Positions 26,047 to 33,766 of a stretch of DNA of 37,033 nt are shown one piece after another. Origin of the DNA: an uncultured SAR116 cluster alpha proteobacterium. GTDB lineage: Bacteria > Pseudomonadota > Alphaproteobacteria > Puniceispirillales > Puniceispirillaceae. The stretch covers positions 1-37,033 of the forward strand of contig CACPDC010000016.1 of the NCBI GenBank assembly GCA_902632595.1, in the 5' to 3' direction. A program made the position numbers and the translations under genes. Position 1 is the stretch's first letter, and the number at the start of each line of letters is the position of its first letter. The notes beneath the pieces were generated by a model that did not search any database, had not been told where the DNA came from, and saw nothing but the letters and a program-made list of their open reading frames with translations.

Positions 26047-26098
26047 TTTTCTCTCACATCTAGTTTGTAAAAATATTTTTTAGCTAAATTATCATTTA

Positions 26099-27811
26099 TT
26101 ATGAAGGTTCTTTGTCAGCGTTCATCATAGACTTAAATACATTTGCAACGCGTCCAGATTCTTCACCAACAATCATTCTTATAATAGCTACCTTATCATC
26201 ATAAGAGTTAGCTGTGTCTAGCATTTCAGGAGAAATAGCCGCTTTTTTAGGTTTTAACTTAGCTTTTATATCTTCAAGACTTTCACCTTCCTCGATTTCA
26301 ACAGTCTCTAAATCTACATCATCCTCTAACCCAACCATGGCTTCTCCAGGTCTGCCAGATGCTGTAGGTATCATAATACGGTTGATAAGAGGACGAATAA
26401 CTCCAAGAACAATTATACCCATAACTAGAAAAGTCATTGCCTGCTGAATTAGATTAGTGAAAAAATCTATTTCATACCATGGTTTTGATATACCCTCTAT
26501 ACTCGAGACGAAAGCTGCACTTTCGACTGTTAACTGGTCGCCTCTCACCTTATCGATGCCAATTGCATTTGTCACAAGTTGCTCAATATTTGCGATTTGT
26601 TCTGGAGTCAAAGCAACAGCTTCCAAAAGGCCAGTCTCTGGATTTATGCTCTCTTTTTCTCTTACTAAAACAGAGGCTTGAATACGATTGATCTTGTTTA
26701 ATGGTCTTAATGTGGTCTCTACTTTGCGACTTACTTCATAATTACGAACTTCATTTGAGGAACGGGTCTTAAATTCACCTGGTTCGTTTCCAGCATTCTG
26801 CTGAGTTTCGATTTCCGCTTGTGTAGGAGCTCTATTAGTTGTTACTCCTGGAATACCTTTGGCCGTTTCTTCTGCCGTCAAATCTAAACTTTTTTGTTCA
26901 CTTCGAAGGGCATTCCCCTCTGGGTCAACACTCTCTTCAGTGATTTCACTTTTTGTGAAGTCCATATCTAGGTTAACTTGAGCCGTTACATTTCCCGCTC
27001 CTACAAGAGGTGAGACAAGAGAAATAATTCTACTTCGATAAATAGCTTCAACTTTAATTCGATGTTCAAGTTGTGCGTCAGAAAGTGCGCTTGAAGGATC
27101 ATCGTTTGGATTTGAGAGCAAACTACCATATTGGTCTACGACCGTCACATCTGATTTTGCCAAACTTGGGACAGAAGAAGATACCAAGTGAATAATCGCG
27201 TTTACCTGTTGTCTACTCAGGGTCCTTCCTTCGTTTAATTGAACAAAAACTGACGCTGATGGTGACATGGATGTTCGAGCAAAAACTGATTTTTCTGGAA
27301 TAGCTAAATGAACTCGGGCTGCAACCACACCCTGTATTTCACCAACGGAACGCGCCAACTCGATTTCTTGACTTTGTTTCAGCCTAATGTTTTCAACTGA
27401 TCTACTAGAACCAATAGGTATGTCAGCGACGGCCGAATATCCATCTGGCACAGATGCCGGAAGTCCCTGTGCTGCTAGTGTCATTCGTGATTTATGATAA
27501 TCACCAGTCGGAACTAATACATCTCCTGTGGATGGATCTAAACTGACATCATATCCTGCATTTTTTAACGCCTCTACAACACGTGCTTTTTCCGCCTCTG
27601 GCAATGAAGCGTAAAGAGGAGTTAAACTTGGTTGTTGCAAAAACATATATATAATGAGACCAATCACTAAGACGCCGACAGCTGCAATTGTTGGAAAAGA
27701 TTTTTGAAAGCTGGGGTCGGACGTTAATCTACGCACATTTGATAAAATGCCAGTTCGTTGCTCAACTACTGCGGTTGAATTCATATTATCCATTGTTGTA
27801 GATTCTGCCAT
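26099..27811 (-). CDS. fliF: Flagellar MS-ring protein FliF
   Basis: FliF builds the MS ring in the inner membrane, the base on which the rest is assembled. The 570-residue protein has an N-terminal span near residues 40-58 (FPTIAAVGVLVIGLIIYMF). The periplasmic ring-building motifs follow, with LTPLYASLPEAEKARVVEAL and VAARVHLAIPEKSVFAR. A second span sits near residue 465 (QQAMTFLVMGIIVLGVIRPL). The FliG-binding tail ends with IRMIVGEESGRVANVFKSMM. Length matches the family. It follows fliE by 56 bases. Confidence 0.97.
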   Translation of the reverse strand: MAESTTMDNMNSTAVVEQRTGILSNVRRLTSDPSFQKSFPTIAAVGVLVIGLIIYMFLQQPSLTPLYASLPEAEKARVVEALKNAGYDVSLDPSTGDVLVPTGDYHKSRMTLAAQGLPASVPDGYSAVADIPIGSSRSVENIRLKQSQEIELARSVGEIQGVVAARVHLAIPEKSVFARTSMSPSASVFVQLNEGRTLSRQQVNAIIHLVSSSVPSLAKSDVTVVDQYGSLLSNPNDDPSSALSDAQLEHRIKVEAIYRSRIISLVSPLVGAGNVTAQVNLDMDFTKSEITEESVDPEGNALRSEQKSLDLTAEETAKGIPGVTTNRAPTQAEIETQQNAGNEPGEFKTRSSNEVRNYEVSRKVETTLRPLNKINRIQASVLVREKESINPETGLLEAVALTPEQIANIEQLVTNAIGIDKVRGDQLTVESAAFVSSIEGISKPWYEIDFFTNLIQQAMTFLVMGIIVLGVIRPLINRIMIPTASGRPGEAMVGLEDDVDLETVEIEEGESLEDIKAKLKPKKAAISPEMLDTANSYDDKVAIIRMIVGEESGRVANVFKSMMNADKEPS

Positions 27812-27867
27812 TTTTCTTTTTCCTGCTCTATTAGTTCACATAGTTATTCAAATTTTACTTATTTATG

Positions 27868-28182
27868 TTACACTGGCATGTTTAAGATATCTTTATAAGC
27901 ACTCAACATTTTATTTCGTACGTTCAAAGTAAGTTGAAAACCAAGAGAAGATATTTGTTGGTCGACCATTACTTTACTCAGGTCCGTCTCAATGCCTAGG
28001 TCGTATGCTTTCATGCTGTCGGCAGATTGCTTTTGTGCGTTGGCAACATCCGTTAAAGCATTTTGCATTCGGTCTGAAAAACCAACACTTTGACTTGAGG
28101 AGCCGAGTGTTTCTGTTGCTTTTTCCATTACTTTTTCGTGAAGGCTGTCTAGTTTTACAACTGATGAGTTAATACTTGTCAT
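27868..28182 (-). CDS. fliE: Flagellar hook-basal body protein FliE
   Basis: FliE joins the MS ring to the rod. This 104-residue protein has the characteristic C-terminal half: DVANAQKQSADSMKAYDLG, then VMVDQQISSLGFQLTLNVRN and 'KMLSAYKDILNMPV', which matches the usual ending KxxxAYxEIMxMxV. It starts ten bases after the FleT-like activator stop, so the two are co-transcribed. Confidence 0.95.
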   Translation of the reverse strand: MTSINSSVVKLDSLHEKVMEKATETLGSSSQSVGFSDRMQNALTDVANAQKQSADSMKAYDLGIETDLSKVMVDQQISSLGFQLTLNVRNKMLSAYKDILNMPV

Positions 28183-28192
28183 TTCTTACCTC

Positions 28193-29374
28193 TTATCCTG
28201 CTAAAGCTTGTTTTTCGAGCATATTTTGAATATGCGCTTGACCACCGCTCTGATTAAGCGTGTTATCAATTATGATGTCCTCTGCACTTATAGTTTTTCC
28301 ATCTGATAATACTAGGGCGCGTTGAATTACATTTTCCAACTCACGCACGTTTCCTGGCCAACTATAATTCAAAAGTAAATTAAGAGCGGAATCTGTTAAA
28401 AAAGGTATGTTCTCTATTTCCTGGCAATGTCTTTTGATTAATACCGTTGAAATAGCAACAATATCGGATGTTCGCTCAGCTAAGCTCAAAGTAGACAAGG
28501 GGAATACATTCAACCGATAAAATAAATCTTCTCTGAAATTTCCATTCCTAATCTCATCAACCATGTTCCTATTTGTTGTAGCTATAACTCTAACATCCAC
28601 AGGAATTGACGTTTGAGAACCGATAGGCGTGACAGATTTTTCTTGCAATGATCTTAATAATTTCGCTTGCAGCGAAATTGGCATCTCGGAAATTTCGTCT
28701 AGTAACAATGTACCACCATCAGCGGCTCGAAAAATACCTTTATTCGCCGTGGACGCTCCTGTAAACGACCCTTTCTCATATCCAAATAAAAGTGCTTCTA
28801 ACATATTTTCTGGAATAGCAGCACAATTTACAGCAATGAAACCTGCCTCTTTACGCTTTGAGTTATTATGAACAAATTTAGATAATACTTCTTTACCAGT
28901 TCCAGTGGGACCATTAATAAAAACGGTAACATCTGTGTTAGCTACTCGTTTTGCTAATTTGAATAATTTCTGACTATTTTCATCGCTTGTGGCTACAACT
29001 CCAGTGCTAGAAATAAGTGTTGTAAGCATTTGCAATCCATAGTCTTCATCAGAGTTATCGCTCTTTGAGACGGGCAATCGAAAAAATAGCATTTTACCGC
29101 CAAGTTCAGTTGAAATTTCAAAATCTGGTTGGTTTTGTATTACCGTACAAATTTGACTAGCTTTAATTGTTTTGGCGAAGGAAATGACAGCATCTCTCCC
29201 CATTTTTTTTAAATATTCCTCGCTTATTATTAATGTCTCACAATTAAAAGATGAGGCATCGGTATCTAAATCTAGACTATCACTGCAACAAAAAGTTATT
29301 CGACGAGCCTGAAAAATTTTGGTTAGACGGTCAACAGCCGTAAACATTTCTGTGATAAGGTGAACATCGCTCAT
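28193..29374 (-). CDS. fleT: Sigma54 activator lacking an HTH (FleT-like)
   Basis: This is a sigma54 enhancer-binding-type AAA+ ATPase of 393 residues, taken from the ATG at 29374. Residues 1-120 form a region without a recognisable receiver motif. The AAA+ domain has Walker A GPTGTGKE (155-162), the sigma54 contact loop GSFTGA (202-207), Walker B GTLLLDEIS (221-229), the arginine finger in FREDLFYRL (280-288) and WPGNVREL (339-346). Only about 45 residues follow and no Fis-type HTH is present, so it probably cannot bind DNA alone. This matches FleT of Rhodobacter sphaeroides, which also precedes fliE and works with FleQ. The open frame extends 55 codons upstream, but that part covers a sigma54 promoter; AAGGA stands seven bases before the chosen ATG. 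A truncated FlbD homologue is the alternative. Confidence 0.82.
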   Translation of the reverse strand: MSDVHLITEMFTAVDRLTKIFQARRITFCCSDSLDLDTDASSFNCETLIISEEYLKKMGRDAVISFAKTIKASQICTVIQNQPDFEISTELGGKMLFFRLPVSKSDNSDEDYGLQMLTTLISSTGVVATSDENSQKLFKLAKRVANTDVTVFINGPTGTGKEVLSKFVHNNSKRKEAGFIAVNCAAIPENMLEALLFGYEKGSFTGASTANKGIFRAADGGTLLLDEISEMPISLQAKLLRSLQEKSVTPIGSQTSIPVDVRVIATTNRNMVDEIRNGNFREDLFYRLNVFPLSTLSLAERTSDIVAISTVLIKRHCQEIENIPFLTDSALNLLLNYSWPGNVRELENVIQRALVLSDGKTISAEDIIIDNTLNQSGGQAHIQNMLEKQALAG

Positions 29375-29412
29375 CTGCTTTTCCTTCATTAAAAAAATAT
29401 CAAGTAGAAAAA

Positions 29413-29428
29413 GGCAAAAAGCTTGCCA
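29413..29428 (-). promoter_or_regulatory. Sigma54 promoter of FleT-like gene and fliEFGHIJ
   Basis: On the minus strand TGGCAA-N5-TTGCC has GG and GC at the right spacing. Transcription would start near 29402, about 28 nt before the ATG at 29374. The element is also a near-palindrome (GGCAA-N5-TTGCC). Confidence 0.7.
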
Positions 29429-29517
29429 AAATATAATTATATAAAAAAAAATAGCTAACGAATTGAATCTTTTACAAAATTTTTTTTCCCAGTTACCTTT
29501 GGCACTGTTCAAAATTC

Positions 29518-29533
29518 TGACACAAAGCTTGCT
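29518..29533 (+). promoter_or_regulatory. Possible sigma54 promoter of FleQ-like gene
   Basis: TGACAC-N5-TTGCT has one departure at the -24 GG (GA instead). Transcription would start near 29543, about 45 nt before the ATG. AAAGCTTGC occurs both here (29524-29532) and in the opposite promoter (29418-29426). Because the -24 element is imperfect, this site is less certain than the others. Confidence 0.4.
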
Positions 29534-29587
29534 TTTCAATTATATTTGTGAACAAAATAATGACACTTGAGATGGTTGGAATTTGTT

Positions 29588-30697
29588 ATGGTTAATATCG
29601 ATGAAATTATTGTTGGGAAGTCTGCAGCGATTGAAGAACTAAAAAAGCTTGTTGATGCTGTTGCAAAAACTCCAACTACTGTTTTAGTTCAAGGTGAAAC
29701 TGGTACAGGTAAAGAGGTAATATCTAGAGCTATCCATGAACTCTCTGGAAGAAAGGGTAAGCTTGTTTCGGTAAATTGTGCGGCAATCCCCTCCGAATTA
29801 TTAGAGTCAGAGCTCTTTGGTCACGAAAAGGGTTCTTTTACGGGTGCAGAGAAAACAAGAGCTGGTCGTTTTGAACAAGCTAACGGTGGTACTCTATTTT
29901 TAGATGAAATCGGTGATATGCAAATCCCCTTGCAATCAAAATTATTACGAGCGCTTGAACAAAGGACTATTCAAAGAGTGGGCGGAAATGAGGAAATTCA
30001 GGTAGACTTTCGTCTTATTTGCGCAACGCATCAGAATATTGAAGTAAAAATTGATGAGGGATTATTTAGGTCAGATTTATTTTATCGTATTAATGTATTC
30101 CCGGTACAAGTACCACCACTTGCTTCTCGAGCTGTAGATATACCTGACCTTGTAAAAGCAATCTCAGAACAAACGCAGAACCTACTCATGCCCAAATTTG
30201 ATGAGACTGGCTTTATGGAATTATCTAAATATTCTTGGCCTGGAAATGTGCGAGAGTTGCGCAACGTCATAGAACGGGCAAGCGTGCTATTTCCAGATAG
30301 CTCAATTACTAGCAAAAACGTAAGAGAAAATTTGCTGAGACTAAAGATTCCCGATAGAGATGATGAGCAAGAGCTATTGTGGAATGCAACCGCTGATTTA
30401 GCAACTGAGGATGAGTTGCAATTACCTCCAGAAATGGAAAAGCCGGTTCCTCATCCATCACATTATAAACAATGGTTTCACTATTTTGATAATATTGATC
30501 TCAGACGGCATTTGCGCGATGTAGAAGTAGTTTTAATTGAGGCAGCATTGGAAAAAACAGATGGTATGGTAAGTCAGGCTGCATCAAGTTTAAAATTACG
30601 AAGAACTACTCTAATAGAAAAAATGAAAAAACTAATGATAGAAAAGCCACTACCTAAGTCTGACCTCTCAACTGATGTAGATATTGATATTGATTAG
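29588..30697 (+). CDS. fleQ: Sigma54 enhancer-binding regulator (FleQ-like)
   Basis: This 369-residue activator consists of an AAA+ domain and a C-terminal HTH, with no receiver domain before it. Walker A is GETGTGKE (36-43), the sigma54 contact loop is GSFTGA (82-87), Walker B is [10 protein letters not shown] (101-110), and [15 protein letters not shown] follows. After an acidic linker, a Fis-type HTH is seen around residues 320-350 ([20 protein letters not shown]). The tail is acidic (STDVDIDID). It is divergent from the FleT-like gene with 213 bases between. The ATG at 29588 is preceded by GGA at seven bases and is preferred over an in-frame TTG at 29567. The name is by architecture and context; FleQ's N-terminal domain is absent, so PspF-like architecture is equally accurate. 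Confidence 0.82.
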   Translation: MVNIDEIIVGKSAAIEELKKLVDAVAKTPTTVLVQGETGTGKEVISRAIHELSGRKGKLVSVNCAAIPSELLESELFGHEKGSFTGAEKTRAGRFEQANGGTLFLDEIGDMQIPLQSKLLRALEQRTIQRVGGNEEIQVDFRLICATHQNIEVKIDEGLFRSDLFYRINVFPVQVPPLASRAVDIPDLVKAISEQTQNLLMPKFDETGFMELSKYSWPGNVRELRNVIERASVLFPDSSITSKNVRENLLRLKIPDRDDEQELLWNATADLATEDELQLPPEMEKPVPHPSHYKQWFHYFDNIDLRRHLRDVEVVLIEAALEKTDGMVSQAASSLKLRRTTLIEKMKKLMIEKPLPKSDLSTDVDIDID

Positions 30698-30703
30698 TCA
30701 ATG

Positions 30704-30997
30704 TTATCTTTTTGCATAACCACTTAACCCCGCAAGTGTTTTTTTGGTTCTACTGTTTAAATGTTTTAAGTCTAATTCTAAAGATATTCGAATATCCTGA
30801 TAGTCTTTCAATGCTTCTTCCCACTGATTTTCTTGTGTTAAACTCGGTTTATTAAGAGAGGTGCTGGAAATTTTGTGGATAAGGACTTGTTGTTTTAGAG
30901 CAATATCTTTTGCTTTATCATATTTGTTTTGTTTTAGGGACTTTACCAGCTGCCTTGACAACTCCTTAAATTGATTGAGTATTTGACACACTCGCAT
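30704..30997 (-). CDS. FliT-like small helical protein after fliS
   Basis: This 97-residue protein is all-helical and basic, with no enzyme motif. Its position directly after fliS, with a one-base overlap (TAATG), and its helical content are those of FliT, the chaperone for the filament cap FliD. Sequence similarity in this family is low and I see no decisive motif; the end reads KKTLAGLSGYAKR. It converges on the FleQ-like gene with only six bases between stops. Confidence 0.6.
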   Translation of the reverse strand: MRVCQILNQFKELSRQLVKSLKQNKYDKAKDIALKQQVLIHKISSTSLNKPSLTQENQWEEALKDYQDIRISLELDLKHLNSRTKKTLAGLSGYAKR

Positions 30998-31389
30998 TAT
31001 AAGATAGACCTTATTTCAACCCATGCCTCTCGTATCTCTTCTAAAGAAGAAAGAGCTACCTTGATTCCTGACGCCTCACCACTTTTATGATCGATTAGAA
31101 TTTGCTCTCTTGCGTATTCATAAAGTCGAAAAAGATTTTCTGCAATCTCACCGCCTTGGTCAAAATCTAAGCTTGATTGCAAAGCATATATAATTGTGAG
31201 TGAGCGGCTCATTTTTTCTGATCTTAATTCTAAATCAGCTTCTTTTGGGTTGATATTTTCACTAAAAACTCTCATCGACTTAATTAGTTCGTCAAATAAT
31301 AGAAGAACCATGGAATGAGAGTCTTCAGCCTCAATGACCGCTTTTTTTTCTGAATTTGAGTACGCGTCTAACATTTTATTATAATTCAT
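30997..31389 (-). CDS. fliS: Flagellin chaperone FliS
   Basis: FliS binds flagellin and prevents early polymerisation. The chosen start at 31389 gives about 130 residues beginning MNYNKMLDAY, as is usual for FliS. The family's core is clear: SMVLLLFDELIKSMRVF, then SRSLTIIYALQSSLDFDQGG, then EIAENLFRLYEYAREQIL. The frame also allows a GTG at 31410, seven codons earlier, with no ribosome site; GGAG lies 11 bases before the ATG at 31389. A perfect sigma54 promoter match is present about 142 bases upstream, inside the opposite-strand gene. Confidence 0.92.
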   Translation of the reverse strand: MNYNKMLDAYSNSEKKAVIEAEDSHSMVLLLFDELIKSMRVFSENINPKEADLELRSEKMSRSLTIIYALQSSLDFDQGGEIAENLFRLYEYAREQILIDHKSGEASGIKVALSSLEEIREAWVEIRSIL

Positions 31390-31411
31390 TGGATTTTCTA
31401 GCTCCGGCACT

Positions 31412-31439
31412 TTGATTTTTCTAAAGAATCAATTATACT
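31412..31439 (+). promoter_or_regulatory. Possible sigma70-type promoter of small orphan gene
   Basis: TTGATT (31412-31417), a 16-base spacer and TATACT (31434-31439) precede the small gene. The -10 box ends five bases before the ATG, so its transcript would be leaderless or nearly so. Confidence 0.35.
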
Positions 31440-31444
31440 AAGTT

Positions 31445-31807
31445 ATGTTTTATCCTTTATCTACACAATTGGTTGGTTTATCTGGACAAGTAAAACCTGA
31501 ATCCTTGGCCCAACCACTCGGTCAACTACGTGCAAGCACCATGCCAAGTCTTCAACAAACTGTTTATGGTTTGGAACCACTAGAACAAGGGAATAAAAGT
31601 CATAAGTATGAGGAAAGTAGGCCACAAGTTACCATTTCACATCCAAGAATGGCTCCATCATCTGTTAGCGCAGAAGAGTTTTTTTTAGCACGCGCTTCTC
31701 TCTCGCCTGCGTATAATCATAATATGGCTGCCACCCGCAATGCGCGTACCTCAAATATTCATGAAGATACCCCTCGATTCAAAGACCAAATCGATATAAT
31801 AGCCTAG
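31445..31807 (+). CDS. Small uncharacterised protein beside fliS
   Basis: This 120-residue protein has no match I can name. It is polar, rich in Ser, Pro, Gln and Ala, with no membrane span and no signal peptide. The C-terminal third (EEFFLARASLSPAYNHNMAA, ending FKDQIDIIA) looks more ordered. Codon use resembles that of neighbouring genes, which supports real coding. An in-frame stop lies two codons before the ATG, and no ribosome-binding site is visible, so leaderless translation is possible. The opposite strand inside it carries a perfect sigma54 promoter match pointing to fliS. Its place between fliS and the ClC gene, within a flagellar region, hints at a flagellar link but proves nothing. 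Confidence 0.55.
   Translation: MFYPLSTQLVGLSGQVKPESLAQPLGQLRASTMPSLQQTVYGLEPLEQGNKSHKYEESRPQVTISHPRMAPSSVSAEEFFLARASLSPAYNHNMAATRNARTSNIHEDTPRFKDQIDIIA
31531..31546 (-). promoter_or_regulatory. Sigma54 promoter for fliS, inside the small gene
   Basis: On the minus strand TGGCAT-N5-TTGCA is identical to the fliK element at both conserved blocks. Transcription would start near 31519 and yield a leader of about 130 nt before fliS, longer than at the other promoters. The element is embedded in the plus-strand small gene. Confidence 0.65.
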
Positions 31808-31825
31808 AAACATTTTGATAATCCT

Positions 31826-33568
31826 CTATTTTTTTTCTAAGTCTATTATCTTGTCCTGTGTAGCAAGATAAGCCTGGAATAGGTCCGCCTCACTTAAAAT
31901 ACCAAGCATCTCTTTTGTTTCATTGTTTACAACTGGAATAGATTCACCAACAAATTCACTTGCTATCTCAATACTTTGCTGAAGAGAGGCATCATGTCTT
32001 ATGATAATTGGGTCACTGATGAATGCCTCTTTTATCGACTCAGTTACTTTTAACTTCAGCATCCCATGTAAGTTGACTTTACCAATAAATTGCTTTGTTT
32101 TGGATACAACGTATGCCTCACTAGCTTCGAATTTTGTCATGAGCTGTATTGCATTTTTCACGCTAGTATTTTCAGTCAAACTAACATAATCATTTGTAGC
32201 CAAATTTTTAACTGATTGTTCCATCATTTCAATTTGACTACGACCTTGTGAAATATCGATTCCTCGGTCTAATAGCTGTTTATCGAAAAAAGAGTGGCCA
32301 AACAATAGATGAGCCACCAAAGAGCTTGTTACGACACTGAGCATTGCAGCTAAAGCTAATTCATAACTCATTGTTAATTCGAGCATTATTAGTACACCAG
32401 CAATTGGGGTTCCAACAACTGTACTGGATATTGCAGCCATTCCGCAGATGATTAATCCAGGCCCGATAGCAGAACCAACAGTAGCACCGCCCACCAATAT
32501 AGCAACTTTAGTAAATAGTGCGCCTCCAGCAGCACCGATAAATAATGCTGGCGAGAAGATGCCTCCAAACATTCCAAATCCAATGCAAACGCTCGTAATA
32601 ATCAATTTGCCAATAAGGAGTAGAAAAAGATAATTTACACCAAAACCATCATTGAGAATATTTTCTATATGTTCAATACCTAAACCAAGAATTTCAGGTA
32701 AAAACATTCCAGTGAAGCCAGTAATGAGCGCAGCAGAGATTAAAAGTTTTAGAGGTGACCATTTCAAGTTTTTTGCGATCTCGGCAGTTTTTCTGAGTGA
32801 ATTCATGTAGAAAATAGATAAAAGTCCAAAGATCGGCCCTGTAAGCAGAGCAAGGGGAAGTAAAAACATTAAGTCTGGGCTGAATCCCGATAATGAGAAG
32901 GTATTTACATTTCCAAAAAATATTTGGCTTATGCCAGCGGAGGTAATGCTAGTGATCGCCACTGGTGCTACTGCACGTAATGAAAAATGTCGCAAAATAG
33001 TCTCACAGGCAAAAATAGTTCCGGCGATAGGAGCATTAAAACCTGCTGCTATTGCACCTGCAACCCCACAACCGATAAATACATCTGTACTTATTCGCCC
33101 ATTGGTTAAAGTTCTTACGTAACTTCCAACAGTTGCGCCAAAATGAACTAATGGCCCATATTGTCCTACAGACGCGCCGCTTCCTGCAGAAATAAACGCT
33201 GCTATAGTTGATCCAAACCCCGCTTTCACATCTAACTCATTATCTGTACGATGTGCAGCATATATAGAATCTGCAGGACCATGCCATCTACTGATAGAGA
33301 AAATCCTTCGAATAATTAATATCAGAAATACAGCAACTAAAAGAGTAATGAGAGGCGTTGGGGATATTTTTTTCCCAAATAGAAAAAAGTCAAGAAAAGA
33401 AAAATTATGTCTCAGATTAAAAAGGAAATCGACACCAATTACGAATGCGTTGGATACGATTGACATCAAGATACCAAAACTAATGCCTGTAATCATAACC
33501 AAAGCAATTGCTTTTATTGTTGAGAGCGCTAAGGGCAGTTTTGTTTGATTTTCTTTTTTAGCTATCAT
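31826..33568 (-). CDS. ClC-family chloride transporter with CBS domains
   Basis: This 580-residue membrane protein belongs to the voltage-gated chloride channel/antiporter family. About ten membrane helices are followed by a cytoplasmic pair of CBS domains (about residues 430-575). Visible family motifs are FNAPIAGTIFACE, GMFGGIFSPALFIGAAGG and 'VVGTPIAGVLIMLELTMSYE'. Two ion-path motifs depart from the E. coli type. The GSGIP selectivity loop is replaced by a WHGPAD region near residues 95-100. The GREGP motif reads GQYGP at 135-139, so the gating glutamate is tyrosine (Tyr137). That change suggests passive channel behaviour or altered ion choice. It lies between flagellar genes with no obvious functional link. 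Confidence 0.93.
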   Translation of the reverse strand: MIAKKENQTKLPLALSTIKAIALVMITGISFGILMSIVSNAFVIGVDFLFNLRHNFSFLDFFLFGKKISPTPLITLLVAVFLILIIRRIFSISRWHGPADSIYAAHRTDNELDVKAGFGSTIAAFISAGSGASVGQYGPLVHFGATVGSYVRTLTNGRISTDVFIGCGVAGAIAAGFNAPIAGTIFACETILRHFSLRAVAPVAITSITSAGISQIFFGNVNTFSLSGFSPDLMFLLPLALLTGPIFGLLSIFYMNSLRKTAEIAKNLKWSPLKLLISAALITGFTGMFLPEILGLGIEHIENILNDGFGVNYLFLLLIGKLIITSVCIGFGMFGGIFSPALFIGAAGGALFTKVAILVGGATVGSAIGPGLIICGMAAISSTVVGTPIAGVLIMLELTMSYELALAAMLSVVTSSLVAHLLFGHSFFDKQLLDRGIDISQGRSQIEMMEQSVKNLATNDYVSLTENTSVKNAIQLMTKFEASEAYVVSKTKQFIGKVNLHGMLKLKVTESIKEAFISDPIIIRHDASLQQSIEIASEFVGESIPVVNNETKEMLGILSEADLFQAYLATQDKIIDLEKK

Positions 33569-33686
33569 AGCTCAATCTAAATGAGGGAAATTTCGTTTTC
33601 ATTTCTATGTAAATGATACTCCCTATTACTATTGTTGCAAATTATTTAATTTTAAAGTTGTTGAGAAAAAACCTCTATTTCGTATT

Positions 33687-33702
33687 AGGCATAAAAATTG
33701 CA
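33687..33702 (+). promoter_or_regulatory. Sigma54 promoter of fliD
   Basis: AGGCAT-N5-TTGCA matches the consensus except for the first base. Transcription would start near 33713, about 54 nt before the TTG start codon. The -12 box coincides with an upstream in-frame TTG at 33698, which excludes that codon as the real start. Confidence 0.7.
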
Positions 33703-33766
33703 ATTTTATGCCGTTATTTATCGAGCATCCCATAGTTTATGCACGGTCTTTGCAGAAGAGGATAAA

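Noticed and set aside
29413-29427. GGCAA-N5-TTGCC inverted repeat as a terminator
   Set aside because: It fits a sigma54 -24/-12 element in spacing and position, and no T-run follows in either direction.
29500-29515. TGGCAC at 29500 as a second sigma54 promoter for the FleQ-like gene
   Set aside because: The -24 block is perfect, but the -12 position reads AAAAT with no GC, so it fails the essential spacing test.
29375-29539. 55-codon N-terminal extension of the FleT-like frame, containing a hydrophobic stretch that looks like a membrane span
   Set aside because: The stretch covers a sigma54 promoter, is very AT-rich, and the ATG at 29374 has a good ribosome-binding site, so the apparent membrane span is most likely non-coding.
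33698-33766. 23-codon N-terminal extension of FliD
   Set aside because: Its first codon is part of the -12 promoter box, and the FliD N-terminal consensus begins at the later TTG.
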